Of a DNA stretch of 64,000 bases, positions 23,361 to 35,510 are shown piece after piece. The position numbers and the translations under genes were made by a program. Within the stretch, counting starts at the first letter, position 1; every line of letters starts with the position of its first letter. The notes under the pieces were generated by a model, which saw nothing but the letters and a program-made list of their open reading frames with translations, did not search any database and was not told where the DNA came from. This DNA comes from Cephalotus follicularis (taxonomy: Eukaryota > Streptophyta > Magnoliopsida > Oxalidales > Cephalotaceae), in contig BDDD01000554.1 of NCBI GenBank assembly GCA_001972305.1, positions 255,809 through 319,808 of the forward strand. Direction: 5' to 3'.

Positions 23361-24075
23361 TGTCACACCCCGTTCCCACAAAATATAGACAACATATAAA
23401 GTGGTACGACAATCAACATATAAATCCGGCTTATGTAAAATTACCATAAAATTTAAAACTTTCTTATTCAAAAACATCTCGCGGAAGCATCAAATATAAA
23501 ACGAACACATCACGCATCCCATACTACGTGATGCCCAATAATCCAAACATAACTGTTGATCGCCCAAGACAGAGCGTGAAATAATACAATACAAGATAAC
23601 AAATATCCAATGTTACAAAACCAAATAACATGATAAATGTTCAGCAATCCAAAATAAGAGAAATTAATAAGCCTTCTCTTTAAATCTCCGTGCATGCTCC
23701 ATGTCAAGACCACTCCATCAATCTGTTACAGTAGGGGTTAGCCTTTGTCCTCACTCGGCTAAGTGAACAAAACCATAAATACAATTCAAGAAATAAGGCA
23801 ATGAGTATCATGAATGAATGCATATTGATGAGCCATGTCATGAAACTTTCATAGTAAAATACCTCCGTATATACATATAAAAATATATGCATGCTCACAG
23901 TACAAGTATAACTCAAAAGTTATATTAACACAAGCAGTAAATATGTTCCCCCAAGACCATAACTAGGGTTTGTAAGCATCTTTTGAGTCCAAAACTCAAC
24001 ATTCTCATTAATTCAAGTTTAATGATTACATCAAAAATCCAAAATATTACATCCAAGAAAATACCGGGCGTTACA
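23361..24075 (-). repeat. E/F-type LTR relic, internally deleted
   Basis: On the minus strand the segment begins TGTAACGCCCGGTATTTTC (compare E's TGTAACACCTGGTATTTTC) and ends GGGAACGGGGTGTGACA. It contains the conserved hairpin (23738-23762) and the ATCACGTAGTATGGGATG block. At 715 bp it is much shorter than E's LTR, so its middle has been lost. The flanking five bases (GCCGA and AGGTG) do not match, so a clean solo-LTR origin is not shown. Confidence 0.75.
23738..23762 (-). other. Conserved TTAGCC/GGCTAA hairpin, LTR relic
   Basis: Stem TTAGCC/GGCTAA and a 13-nt loop, GAGTGAGGACAAA on the minus strand. It is identical in stem to E's 3' LTR copy at 60146-60170. Confidence 0.65.
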
Positions 24076-25532
24076 AGGTGGTTCTGGTTATGGAAGTGTG
24101 TGAGTATGATGTGTGCATGTGCGTGTGTGGAATGTGCTTGTGATTGATACAGTACCAGTAGTCCCCTGATAAATGTCGATCCTTAGAGTATGATCTTTTG
24201 TTGATCCTTGGACCTTTGGCATGTTCTGTCATATAACCTGTTGTTTATCTTCTTTCCTTGAGGTTATTATCTTGGTAGCTCTGACGTCTCCTCGGATTTC
24301 CTTTTTATCGACATCTTTGTATATTTTCACCTCTGCCTTGTTTTGTTTAGCAGTGGATATGGGTTATCCTTCGGCCTAGTTGGGGCAGGGCATGTTTACC
24401 TTGGCTCTTGGCACCTCGGCGGAAGTGGGTTTGCCCAGGATATTCCTTCATCTTACTCACAAGTCAGTTGGACTAATCCCCTCTCAGTTTTGTGTGTAGA
24501 GGAAACGGGGCAGGAGGGTTCTTGAGATCCACTAAGGATAGCGTGTTGAAAGAGATAGACGCCTGACGCAGCACCTTAGGATGGCTCCTCGGCCAAGGGC
24601 ACCTTCATGCATTTGGGGACATTCTTGGGGATTTTTGTATAGACTTGTTGATGTTTATGTCTTGTAAATCCTATTTTTTTAACATGTATATGACTTCTTG
24701 GATGTTGTGGGTCCTTGGCATTTTGCATGGGACCGTATATAATGCACTTGTTATTTTATATACTTTGTTGTTATGAGCTGTTTGCCCTGCCTTATCGTTG
24801 TTTATGTTAAGCGTTTAGGGTGCAAGGAGGACGTACGAGTTCGGGGGTCGTTTGACCCTTAGTAGAGGAGCAGGTCTCCCCAGCGTTGGCCTTGGTGAAA
24901 CTTCAATGTCTCTCCCTGGGGTCTTTTGTGCGTGGCACCTCTGCTGAGATGCCAGGGAAGGGGTGGCAATGTTCATGGTTAGTCGACCCTTAGGTTGACC
25001 TCGTAGCTCGGGTTGGTTGACCCTAAGCTGAGGTCTTGTGGCCCCCGGGTGTTTGTCCCCAGGCATGCTCGCAGGCGTTAAGGGAGAGTAAGAAGTTTTC
25101 CTTAGTTTTGCCCATCCTCCCGACCTCGGACCAGCTCGGTCCCTAAAGATGTTTTGTCAGGTGAGCCCTGGTGGATCCCTTGGGTACCTGGTTGGGGTGA
25201 GATTCCATCTCCTTTGTGTAAGTTGAGTGTTGGAGGGACCTCGGGTGGTTGTCCCTTGCTTGGCGTTTGTCCCCGGGCCCTTGTGTTGATCAGGCTTAGC
25301 TTATGTTAAAAGTTGTCGTTTCCTTGTGCACGGGCATTTCTTGTTTGTATGCCTTAGGTGCGTTTGGCCTGGGGAGCGTGGCTCTCCTCGGTAGCGTGTT
25401 TTAGTGCTTGTCCTTGGCCTTAGTGTTAGTCTTTGTTTGATGGGGTTTTGGTTAGGGATCCAGGTGGGGGATCCTTCCAACTTGCACGACCGTCCTCGCG
25501 GGGTGGGGGGTGCTCGGGAACGGGGCATGTCA

Positions 25533-25537
25533 AAGTC
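25533..25537. repeat. Target-site duplication AAGTC, right copy, solo LTR I
   Basis: AAGTC follows GGCATGTCA and matches 21904-21908. Confidence 0.88.
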
Positions 25538-27279
25538 AACCTCTGCAAAGGGGAAGGCTAAGAGTTGGATGTTGCCACCACGACAGGCTTCTTTTAAACC
25601 AGGGACAGCCAGACCACCTAGTAAAGGAAAGCAGCAAGTTGTTGTTGTGCCAGATACCGTTGCAAGAGGTTCAACTACTGAGGAGAGTGCCTCAGAACCA
25701 CCTGTTAAGGAACCCTGCTTCCACTGTGGGATGCCGAGTCATTGGAAAAGGAATTGTGTGACATTCCTAAAGTCCATTGGCAAAGGTATGCCCAATTTAT
25801 CTTATATAAAGGTGAACATGTACATACCTTATTCATCTACCTGGATTTTAGACAGTGGATTTGGTACTCACATATGTTCTAATTTACATGCCCTCACAGA
25901 TAGAAGAAACCTTTGGAAGGGTGAGGGAGATATACGGCTTGCGGATGGCTCGATTGTTGAAGCCATAGCTGTAGGATCAGTTAGGATTTTCTTGCCTTCG
26001 GGCCAGTTTTTTTGTACTTAAACATTGCATTTATTCACCTAGCATTTTGTGAAACGTCATATCTATTCCGACATTAGATGCCAAAGGTTTTAATATTGTT
26101 TTTAATGACAAGAGTTGTACCATTTTAATGAATGATGTTATTTATATGAATTGTTTCCTTCATGAAGGATTATATGTATTGAATAGACATGAGATTGTAT
26201 TCAATATGCAAAAAAACAATAAAAGAAAGAGAGATGAAAGTAATCCATCTAACCCATGGCACTGTAGACTTGGTCATATTTGTGAGAAATAAGTATGTCG
26301 GTTGATCTCAGATGGATACTTTTATTTTTTAGAGTATCAACCGTTTCCAACTTGTGAACCCCGTCTCAAAGGAAAAATGACCAAATCTCATTTCACAGGG
26401 AAAGGGGAAAGGTCCCCAGAACTGTTGGGTCTAGTACATACTGATGTGTGTGGACCAATGACAGTGGATGCCAGAGGTGGATATTCCTACTTCATAACCT
26501 TTACGGATGATCATTCTCGTTTTGGGTATTTGTACCTGATGAGGCACAAATCTGAAGCCTTTAAAAGTTCAAAGAATTAAGATGAGAAGTTGAGAAACTG
26601 ACTGGTAAAAGTCTTACGACTCTTCGATCAGATCAAGGTGGAGAGTATCTCTCCACAGAGTTCTTAAATTATCTCAGAGATAATGGGATTATCTCTCAAT
26701 GGACGCCTCTTAGAACACCAGAGCATAATGGTGTGTCTGAAAGGAGAAATCACACCTTGCTTGACATGGTGCGTAGTATGATGAGTGATGCTGGACTTCC
26801 ACTATCTTTCTGGGGTTATGCCTTGGAGACTGCTGTTCTCATATTGAACAGGACTCCAACAAAATCTTCTCCCAAAACTCCATATGAGATATGGAACGGG
26901 AAGAAACCCAATCTTAGTTATCTGAGAATATGGGGCTGCACTGCATATTTCAAGCAGACAACAGCAGATAAATTGGACTCTAGGTCCATAAAATGCAGAC
27001 TTGTGGGATATCCTAAAGAAACAAGAGGATATTATTTCTATTGCCCACTTGACAACAAAGTGTATGCATCCAGGAAAGCTACTTTTCCCGAGAAGGACTT
27101 CCTATTGGAAGATAGTAGTGGGAGCATAATAGTGTTGGATGAGAGATCCACAGAACCACGAGTTGAGGACCTTTCCACTCTTGTTCATATTGATGAGCCT
27201 GAAACATTAGTGGCCACAGACACAACATCTGCGTAGATCTACCTGATTACCTAGGGAACCTGAGAGATAGTGTGGTAGT
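25533..27279 (+). pseudogene. Element G: copia zinc knuckle, protease and integrase
   Basis: The frame resumes after solo LTR I. The zinc knuckle CFHCGMPSHWKRNC is intact (about 25718-25760), followed by an aspartic protease active site region WILDSGFGTHIC (25840) and, in another frame, HCRLGHI of the integrase N-terminus (26262). The integrase core follows: HTDVCGPM and FITFTDDHSRFGYLY (26440-26540), a shifted stretch 26580-26730 with RSDQGGEY, and NGVSERRNHTLLDMVRSMM (about 26730). Stops and shifts lie near 26020, 26290 and 26580. The frame ends near 27236, and after the linker toward RT, element H begins at 27280. RT and RNase H of G should lie beyond the window. Confidence 0.88.
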
Positions 27280-28455
27280 TGTAACACCCTGCTTGTTCGT
27301 ATATGTGTTTTACGGACTTTTAATATGTTTGTTTTCAGGCTTTTTAATTTGTTTTGATATGAAGTCCGATTGCACTGTGTTTTGGGCCTATGTGATTTGG
27401 GCTGACTGATACCTGCCTAAACTTTGGGTATGTTGGTATGTTAATGCATTGTTTTGGGTTGGGCCTATGTTTATGTCTTTTTATTTTCTCAAACTTTATT
27501 ATTATTTCTATTTTACAATTTTAAAAATCATTAAAACAATTTCTTTTATTTTAAAATTCTTTTCTTTTCTTTTTCTTTTTCCTTTTCTTTCTGCCCTCTT
27601 TTTCTCTCCCTCTCCCGTAACTCTCTCGTCCTTTTCAATTTCACACGATTTCCATCTCCTACAAATCTGCTTATTTTCCTTATCTTACCAGATTTTGATT
27701 CTCCTTCCCTTATCTCTTCCAAAATTCTCTCCTCTTTTCTGTTTATGAAGGGCATTCGGTTATTGCTTTGTGCCATCCGTTTCTTTTGTCTGCTCACTGC
27801 CGAATGCTGCAAAGTTAGGATTTGTTTTGGTCCCTGGGAAGTGGCTTCATCATACAGTCCGGTTTGTAGTGGCAATCTCAATCCTTCTTGTTCAATTGAG
27901 TTATGTTTTCCTCTTTCTGTCAATAAGTAACGTATTGTTTTGTTTTGCTTCTCTTTTCCGGTGACAGCCGTGTCCAAGTCTTGAGCATTTTGTGTTCCTT
28001 CTATAGTTTGTATACCAATGCAGGTTTGTAATCCTGCTGTAATGGTTTGTTCCAGTTTGTTTTTCGGTTTCATATTCATATAGGTTGTTAGTGTAATTTT
28101 GGCTTCGGTTCCTGTGATTGAGTTCTGTCATGGTTTATCAAATTGTCAGCATGTTTTAGACATCATAGACATGGTGTAATATGGTTTTATTATCTGTAAA
28201 TGGTAATGGACAGAAAAATTGGACTAATATGCATGCATATGATTAGAGGTCTCTCTTATCTCTTGAAGTTAATCACTGTTTATATACTTCTTCATGTCAA
28301 TTCTGTGTTTTCACACTGTCTAAAAATCATATAAAGTCTTACGTATATGTTCATAGGTCTCTGATATCGAGTTATACATGTATAGACAAGTCTCTGCATT
28401 GATATGCAAAGTTTTAGCTATTCTGTCGTCCAGAACAATCGGTTGTTTTTATGGA

Positions 28456-28634
28456 CAATTGGCTGTTGTGGGTTGTGTAGTTGGCTGCCTTATGAAACAG
28501 TTGACTACCTTGCTTTGCACAGTCGGCTGAACCTTTGTCACAGTCGACTGCCTGCAATTCAGTTTTTATAGTCGACTGGCCCTGATGATTAGTTGACTGA
28601 CAAGCTTCCATTGTCGACTGGAAACAGTCGGCTA
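28456..28634. repeat. Phased CAGTCGACTG array, element H 5' LTR
   Basis: Nine sites start at 28456, 28479, 28498, 28520, 28541, 28569, 28590, 28611 and 28625. One is perfect CAGTCGACTG; the rest have one to three changes, often TTGAC or TAGTC forms. Most steps are 19-23 bp. The 3' LTR copy at 63367-63573 is more regular. Confidence 0.85.
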
Positions 28635-29013
28635 TTTTGCCCAGAAAATTCCTGTTTTCTTTTGTTTTCATTCGTTTTCTCTTCGAATCAATCGGGGTCT
28701 GTCCTAAACACTGTTATAAATCTGTTTTATGTCTCTAATAATTCTCAGACCCTTATATGAATTGTTTTGTGCCTTTTAGATTGTTGTGCTTCAAAGGGGA
28801 GTTTGAATTAACAATCTTTTCGTAAGTACTTTTGTGAACGCACAAGGTACAGATTTCTATCGCTCTTTGGCCATCTTGTTTTATCGAATGAAAATCAGTT
28901 TTGCTTTTATGATATGTTGCTTCGGTTTTATGAACTCGGTTATGTTTATGAATTTGATATGTTCTGGAAAATAATGTCAGTTTTGACATTTTACGAATTT
29001 AATTCTCCTGACT

Positions 29014-29018
29014 TTAAT
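29014..29018. repeat. Target-site duplication TTAAT, left copy, element C
   Basis: TTAAT precedes C's TGTAATGCCC and is repeated at 39581-39585. Confidence 0.95.
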
Positions 29019-31506
29019 TGTAATGCCCGAAATTTTAAAATATTAAAAAATGGAACCAGGGCCTGTGGTATTTGGACCAAATTAGGATAAATAAAGAAAG
29101 AATGGCCAATGGGCTGAATTGTACTATTTAGGTTATTGGGTCAAATTGGTAAAGAAAGAGGAAAAGGAATATTGGATCAATTTTTAAGAGGAAGTAATTG
29201 GTATTAATGTATTGTTGGGATAGAATTATAATTAAGGGAGAAGAAAAGAAATATGGGCTTTAAATAATGCTTGGGCCGAAATTCATTAAGAGGAGGAAGA
29301 GAGTGTTGGACTAAATATGAGCAGCCCAAAATATAGAGGAAATGTGCTGGAATCGTCTCAAGGATTCTGGAGCCTTCTTTGGAATGGTTATAAAATGAGG
29401 ATGTAGTGAATGTGTGGGAGGCTGCTGAAATTTTGGAGAGTGAAAGAGACAAAGGGAAGCCACAGTGAAGTGAATGAGCTAAGAAGAATAAGCAATGGAG
29501 GCAAAGGAGCATTTAAAACAGATGAGCAAGGCAAATGAAGGCATGATAAGACTCCAGAGGATGTCCAGGTAGGTCCTATTACCTACTCAGTGTCTATGTT
29601 TCATTGTGAAAAATTATATACTGTGACAAAATGATTTCTTAGGCTATCTTACCTTTATGGTCGAGATGGCGCCTCCTGGCGCTACATGCGCTTTGATGAT
29701 AATACATATACAAGTTAGTGTCCTCTACCAAGCGTCCAACGCATGCGTTGTCCTCTACTATATTGTACAATGCATGAGAGTCCTCCCCTACATGCCTCCA
29801 GGCTTGTAGCGAAGCCACAATACCCTCCTTTGCATGCCCAATAACAGAGCTCGTCCTCTGTATGCACGACTCAGAGAAAGCACCAATAGCAGGCACCTTA
29901 GGAAGCCGAGGAAACACCAGCTGAGGAACCCATTAAGCCAAGCACCGAGGATCCATGAGAAGAGGAGCCATGCTCCTTGAGCAAGCCATGAAATGGTGCC
30001 AAACTCTCCACCCTCTGCATGCCTCCTCCGCGTACCACGGTGCCAAGCCTGTCCAGTGCATGTACCCTCTAAATGCCTTAACGCCGAGAAACCTTCATGA
30101 ACGCGTCTGGAGGTATGCGGCAATGAACATAAGAGCTCTCCATCCTCTGCCATGCGCCTATATATGAAACACATGTGAGCTTCCTCTGCATGGTAAATTC
30201 TCCTCTGCCTGTCCAAAATGCCGAGTTCTCCCTAGTTAGTGTATGCGTCCTCTGCGTGCCCAATACTTGAGTTCTCCTCTGCCATAGCATTGGAGCATGC
30301 TTAGAAGACGCTCAACACATCATGCACCCGAGGGCGCCCCTGTGCCATGCGCCGAGGACCCAGTCATGGTATTCCATTGTACCATGCTTTCCGAGGTCCC
30401 AAGGGTGAATGTGACAGCCATGGCTATCAAGCACCATATGCCGAGGAGCCAAGCCTGACTCTCCACTGCTCATGCGCCACGATGCTGTGTATGGCTGATC
30501 ACTGTTCCCATGTCTCCCGAGAATGTAACATGCTATAGTCACCATGCATGCATCAAGCCCTCCTCTGCCATGCATCCGAGTTGCCTAACAATGGTCTTCC
30601 GCTACCCTGACACCGAGGATGCCAATATGCCATGCATGCCTCCATGCGCCGAGCTCCACTGCTCACTGTTAGGCGTCCGAGGACGCATGCCGAGGACTCA
30701 CCAGCGCTAATGCCCGAGGACACTGGCGGGGGCTGTACCAGTACCACGTGCCGAGGCGCGATGCGCCATATATCCAAGGCGCCAGAGTCCTCCTCTGCCA
30801 TGCGACAAGCCATTGTTGTCCTCTGCAACTCCCGGGGAAACGATCTGTGGAGGACACCATTGTCCTCTGCCATGCGTTCTATCCCCTGCAAGACAGAGGG
30901 CGCCAAGGCTGAGTGTCCACTGTTCCCTGCGTGCACGCCTGAGGTGCCAGGGATGCCAGTTCCAAGCTCTTTACTGTCCATTGCACACGCCCGAGGTGCC
31001 AAGGGGCCAGGAACGCAAGGCACCTAGTTCCCCACTGCTATGTCCTGAGCACGCGTCGAACAGTGTTCTCGCATGCGTCCTGAGCGTGCGAGTTGGACGT
31101 GCACTATACGCTGAGCAGCGAAATGGCGCTTCATACAGGTGCCCAAGAAGAGAAGACACATAAGAGTGAGCATACATGTTTCCTGTGGCGTTCTGTGCAT
31201 CGAACAGTGCCCTACATGGTGTCAGGCATGCACTCATGCATGCATGATGCATGTGAGCTCCTGGGTGCGAAACAACGCTATTCTCCAAGGTGAAATTAAA
31301 ATATATATGTGAGAATGTGAAATGATTGATGTCTACTCAGTGGAAAGACGAGTGATTGAAATGGAATATAGTGTAATAAATAACTGCAGTGCAGCATAAT
31401 CTATTAAAGGCAGACCTACCATGAATAGTAATATAATAGTACTGTACTGTAGTATGAATATAGTATCAATGTACTGTTGATATAGTGTCAATGTATTGTA
31501 CTGTAT

Positions 31507-31680
31507 CGGATCACCAACCGAGATGAGCCTACGAGATCACCGACCGAGATGAGCCGGTAAGGCTATCTTTGAGATGAGCCTGGTGGATCACTGAGATAGC
31601 CCAATGGATCACCGACCGAGATGAGCCGACGGATCACCAACTGAGATGAGCCGACAGATCACCGACCGAGATAAGCCACA
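31507..31680. repeat. GGATCACCGACCGAGATGAG tandem repeats, C 5' LTR
   Basis: Several units of GGATCACCGACCGAGATGAG plus CC and a few variable bases, about 25 bp each, with one longer divergent unit (31558-31600). The same array is at about 38677-38850 in the 3' LTR with several base changes. Confidence 0.85.
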
Positions 31681-32066
31681 CTGACTGTTACTGTTAATGT
31701 TATTATTGTATAATATTTATGTTCCTCTCCTATGCCTATAACGCCCAGACCGCGTATATTGCTCTTCCCACAGCTGAGGAATCTGAGGAACCGGTCTGCC
31801 TAAAATGTAATGATTATTCCTGTCCCAGATCCTCTGCCTTAACGTCTGGAGCACGTTATTGCTCCTCCCTTAGTAGGGGATGCCGAGGAAGGATTTATGA
31901 CGGTTAATGATTGTTAGTGACTGTTAATGAATGTTAAGGATTGATATGGAATGAATGAAGTGTTATACTGTACTGTTATTATTGCATCTCATTGCATTGC
32001 ATACTGCCTGTTACATCTGCATCTCCATACATGAGTGGGTTGTAGTTCCTACACGACCAGTTATCG

Positions 32067-32098
32067 CTGACCCATTGCATTTTAATGTAATGGGTCAG
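32067..32098 (+). other. 10-bp inverted repeat near end of C 5' LTR
   Basis: CTGACCCATT (32067-32076) and AATGGGTCAG (32089-32098) enclose a 12-nt loop, 313 bp before the LTR end. The 3' LTR copy has one stem mismatch. The offset is similar to that of the TTAGCC hairpin in other families. Confidence 0.65.
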
Positions 32099-32414
32099 GT
32101 ACAGGTGGAGCTTTGCAGCTAGCCGAGGATTGAAGCCCCGGGTGAGTCTCCTCCATAGCAGATTGACGACCAACTCATTTATATTTTTGAATATTGTATT
32201 TCTTGACCTGCCGGTTTGAGGCAGAGTTTTTACGAACTATATTGTATTACATTGGGTAATATCCACACGAGTTATTATTAATTGGATTTACTCCGCATGC
32301 ATCATTATATTGTTGAAAGTTTTTAACTGTTCCGCTAAATTGTAAATGAATGGTACTGTTCGTAGCGCGTCAAAACCTTGGGGGTTGACCCTTGGGTTTT
32401 GGGGCGTTACAGAC

Positions 32415-32427
32415 TTGGTATCAGAGC
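32415..32427 (+). other. Primer-binding site of element C
   Basis: TTGGTATCAGAGC follows the 5' LTR end after three bases; it fits initiator-Met tRNA. Confidence 0.88.
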
Positions 32428-33429
32428 CGAGGTTCTCCTATTCTGGATACCCCAGTAAGGAGTCCTTGGCTTATAAAGTTACTGCATGCGGACAAACGAG
32501 TGGATATTAACCCTTTGAAGTTATACAAAAGGTGGAATTAGACGGTCGTCGAAATAGAACTGCACGAGGAGCTAGAACCGAGACGTCGAATGGACGTACT
32601 CGAAGTCTGAGAGATGCAGAAGAAGTGAATGTTACCCAAGAAATAGTAGCGAGGTCCATGACGTATGAAATGGATAAGTGACTGATTAAATGATTAATTG
32701 AGTGAATGGTTTAATAGATACTAAGCTAGAACCCTCGGGGACTAGCTAATGAGTAATTGGGTAAATGATTGATTGCGTAAGGGATTGACAGAATGAAGGA
32801 CTGAATGTATGACTGCATAATGAATGATTCAAAGTACGAATGATTGATTGGACGGCTAAGTGAATAAATGACTGATTAAAAAGGGGATGCGGTTAAGTAC
32901 TTGTATATATACTGGTATGGGACGGTATATATATATATGTAGTCAACTACTAGATGTTAACTATTTATGTATATGTTGGTATGGGACGACATATATATAC
33001 CTAGTCAGCTTCTAGATTTCCGATAGAATGCTAAGATAGTGGAATGAGACTGAATGGACTAAGAATGAATGGATTACAATTGAATGGACTGTTATTGAAT
33101 GGATTGTGAATAAACGAATTGAATGATTACGGATTGTACGGTCACAGAATGATTATGGAATGATGGGCTATTGCATGTAATGCGTGCGAGGATTGAGATA
33201 GGAAGGTGTGACCTTTGATGTGCCACAACAGTCTCCGTTCCAGCATTGGAACGCTAACCGAACCAAATAATGTCCACTATGAAGACTCATAGACTCATAA
33301 GTCAAAGTTGTGATACTTGCCTGGCACATGTTATGGACAGTAGCAGATGAGTACCTAAATTAGAGGCTGACCCGGTAATTAGTGAATACTAGAACGTGAT
33401 CCAGGAAACTAACGCCTCCACTACCTGAT
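32428..33429 (+). other. Element C leader, non-coding
   Basis: No gag is recognisable. The stretch is rich in TGAATGA/TGATTGA-type short repeats. The GGTTAAGTACTTGTATATAT motif and its relative occur at 32891-32945 and 32955-33006; they match element B at 7973-8020 and C's own 35951-36000. Confidence 0.6.
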
Positions 33430-35510
33430 AGAGATGTAGAGTTTCTACAGACTTGATACCGGAACAGCACCTACTTCGAGAGCTCCCCATCGAATGGCTC
33501 CCCCTAAATTGAAGGAATTAAATGTGAAATTGCTGGAGTTACTCGATAAATGTTCAACCTGACCGAGTGTTTCTCCATGTGAAGCACCGGTCTTGTTTGT
33601 TAAAAGAAGGACGGATCGTTGCGAGTAGGCGCCGATTATTGACAACTCAATAAAGTGTCTCTTAAGAATAAATATTCGCTGCTGCATATCGATGAGTTAT
33701 TTGATTAACTGAAGGGATCAACGGTATTCTCTAAGCCGAATCTGAGAGCTGGATATCATTAGCTTAGAGACTGAAAGGAAGATATTCTGAAGACAGTTTC
33801 TAGATCATGATATGGACATTATAGGAATTGTAGTAATGCCATTTGAAGTACCAATACCCTGCTACATTCGAGAGTTTGATGAATTAAGTGTTCAGTCCAT
33901 ATCTTGATCGCTTTATCGTAATTCTTATTGATGATATCTTGGTGTGCTCAAGATAAATGACAGAGCATTGGGGAACATCTACACTTGGCATTGCAAACTC
34001 TTAGAGATCACCGGTTATATGCCAATTTCAATAAATGAAAGCTCTGGTTGTCAGAGGTAGCCTTTCTAGGACATATCATATCCAGTGCCGGAGGATCTAG
34101 AGGATCCTCCAAAGATTGAAGCGGCTAAAGCCTGAAAACGACTAATAAATGTGACGGAGGACCGAGGGCCGATGCGTCTATGGTACCATGCGTGGCTCTC
34201 CTCTGCATATGACAGTATCGAGCTCTCCATTTTGAGCTCCACTAATAACGCCGAGGAGCCATCGTTATACTCCCAAGACACCACTACCCTGTAACCGAGG
34301 TGCCGTGTATGACTCTCCTCTGGTAATGTCCGAGAATGAACACCCAATGTCCTAAACATAGCATAGCACCGAGCAGTGTCCAGAGCTTTGCTAGGCATGC
34401 CGAGCACTTCCCATTGTGAGCGTGCAATGCCAAGGTTTCCCGTGGAAACTACGAGCTCCCCCTTCTGTGCATGATGTAATCCTGACCATTGCCTTGCATA
34501 CATGACCAATAATGTGAGGAAGCTTCCTTGGCGTGGTAGGATGCTACTGTCATTTTCTTGGAAGATGCTCGCGCACAGCTACTCCTCTGACTCGATTGAC
34601 GCAGAAGAATGTAGCTTTTGAATGGAATGGACAATGCGAACGGAGCTTTCAGGAGCTCAAACATCATTTGACTTCTGCACCTATCTTGGCTTTATCGAAA
34701 GGCAGTGAAGGTTTTGTGGTGTACAGTGATGCATCAGGCAGTGGCTTGAGTTGTGTCTTGATGCAAAAATAGAGAGGTGGCCATATACGCCTCACGAAGT
34801 TACCCAATGACTATAATTATGAACCTAGTACCATCCAGGCAAAGATAATGTTATGGCACACGTATTAAGTCGCCAGTTAGCCTGCTTGACGACTTCTCCT
34901 ATACAGATACGCCAACATTATTGGAAAACTCAATGTACGGATGGAATGCTGCTTAAGGGTACAATGAATGATCAAGGTGAATAAAAATGTTATTCTGAAT
35001 TCTTGGTGACGAATTAATCAGATCCCGAGGCAGAATTTGTATTCTTTAAAGAATTGAGGGATGGGCTATTGTCATACGCTTACCCCTCCAGGTTTTCGGT
35101 GCATCCGACGATTAGCAAGATGTACTGGGATCTGAAACTCATGATGATATAAATAAAGAGTGAGCACCGTTACCATGGGCTTGTCTTGCCCCTCAACTTA
35201 CGGGATCGATGCCTACCCCGGAAGGTAAAGTATATACCCTGAATCAGAGTAGTACAATGGGAAGTGTCTTGGTTTACCAAGAACAACGACTAACCTGAAT
35301 GTTACATGAATAATTGTTGATCGCTTCTCTAAAAGTGCTCTTCTCCTTGCGATTCACGGAGTGCCGATCTACATAATGTCTGATAGGGACCCTCGTTATT
35401 ACGTCCCAATTCTGAGAAAATTTCAAGCAACTCTCGGTACTCGACAGTGTTCCAACATTGTTTTCCATCCCCAGACTGATAATCAGTCTGAAAGAACCCC
35501 ATTTTGTTAG
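33430..35510 (+). pseudogene. Element C pol remnant: RT, RNase H, integrase pieces
   Basis: RT pieces start near 33437 with a translated RAPHRMAPPKLKELN-like block and continue in several frames to about 34150. A 354-bp insert (34162-34515) splits the end of RT. The RT/RNase H connection and RNase H resume at 34533 with [17 protein letters not shown] and GFVVYSDASGSGLSCVLMQ. Integrase traces include HPTISKMYWDLK near 35100, an AIHGVPIYIMSDRDPR block near 35350 and HPQTDNQSE near 35470. Stops and shifts occur throughout. The gypsy type is clear but the gene is long dead. Confidence 0.8.
34162..34515. repeat. 354-bp insert in C's pol remnant, flanked by GAGGA
   Basis: The RT block NVTE stops at 34157 and the following GCYCHFLG block resumes at about 34533. 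GAGGA occurs on both sides (34157-34161 and 34516-34520), as a 5-bp target duplication would. The insert has the CCGAGGA and CTCTCCTCTGC style of C's own LTR. It lacks TG/CA ends, so its type is not settled. Confidence 0.5.

Larger units (their letters stand above)
21909..25532. mobile_element. Solo LTR I inserted in copia gag
   Basis: The 3624-bp segment has TG...CA ends (TGTAATGACC to GGCATGTCA) and AAGTC duplications on both sides, with no second LTR, primer site or coding block; this is the structure left by recombination between two LTRs. Without the relic at 23361-24075 it is about 2.9 kb. The right part (24290-25532) is GC-rich with GTTGACCCTaaG-type short repeats. The longest open frames, for example reading leftward near 25066 or across 25404, resemble no family. 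The source family is not otherwise present in the window. Confidence 0.82.
27280..29018 (+). repeat. Element H 5' LTR, first part
   Basis: The segment begins TGTAACACCCTGC and matches the 3' LTR from 62197 (TGTAATACCCTAC). A pyrimidine-rich stretch runs from about 27548 to 27620. A GTCGAC-type array lies at 28456-28634. It breaks at 29018, where C inserted, and continues at 39586; joined length is about 2.06 kb. Reading frames on either strand here are not conserved in any protein family. Confidence 0.88.
29019..32411 (+). repeat. Element C 5' LTR
   Basis: The LTR runs from TGTAATGCCC to GGGGCGTTACA. Its middle (29680-31290) is GC-rich and packed with short repeats of CTCCTCTGCCATGCG and CCGAGGA type. 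A tandem repeat of about 25 bp lies at 31507-31680, and a perfect 10-bp inverted repeat at 32067-32098. Long open frames in the GC-rich part, on both strands, follow from its low stop density and match no family. Confidence 0.92.

Noticed and set aside
25404..25532. Upstream extension of the copia frame (MLVLGLSVSLCLMGF...)
   Set aside because: It lies in solo LTR I; the real gag sequence begins after the AAGTC duplication at 25533-25537.
27546..28079. 177-codon open frame on the minus strand
   Set aside because: It is antisense over the pyrimidine-rich part of H's LTR, is rich in Lys/Glu/Arg from that composition, and is not kept in the 3' LTR copy.
29788..31293. Several overlapping open frames on both strands, repeated at 36886-38481
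   Set aside because: They lie in the GC-rich part of C's two LTRs, change length between the copies and show no family motifs; low stop density explains them.
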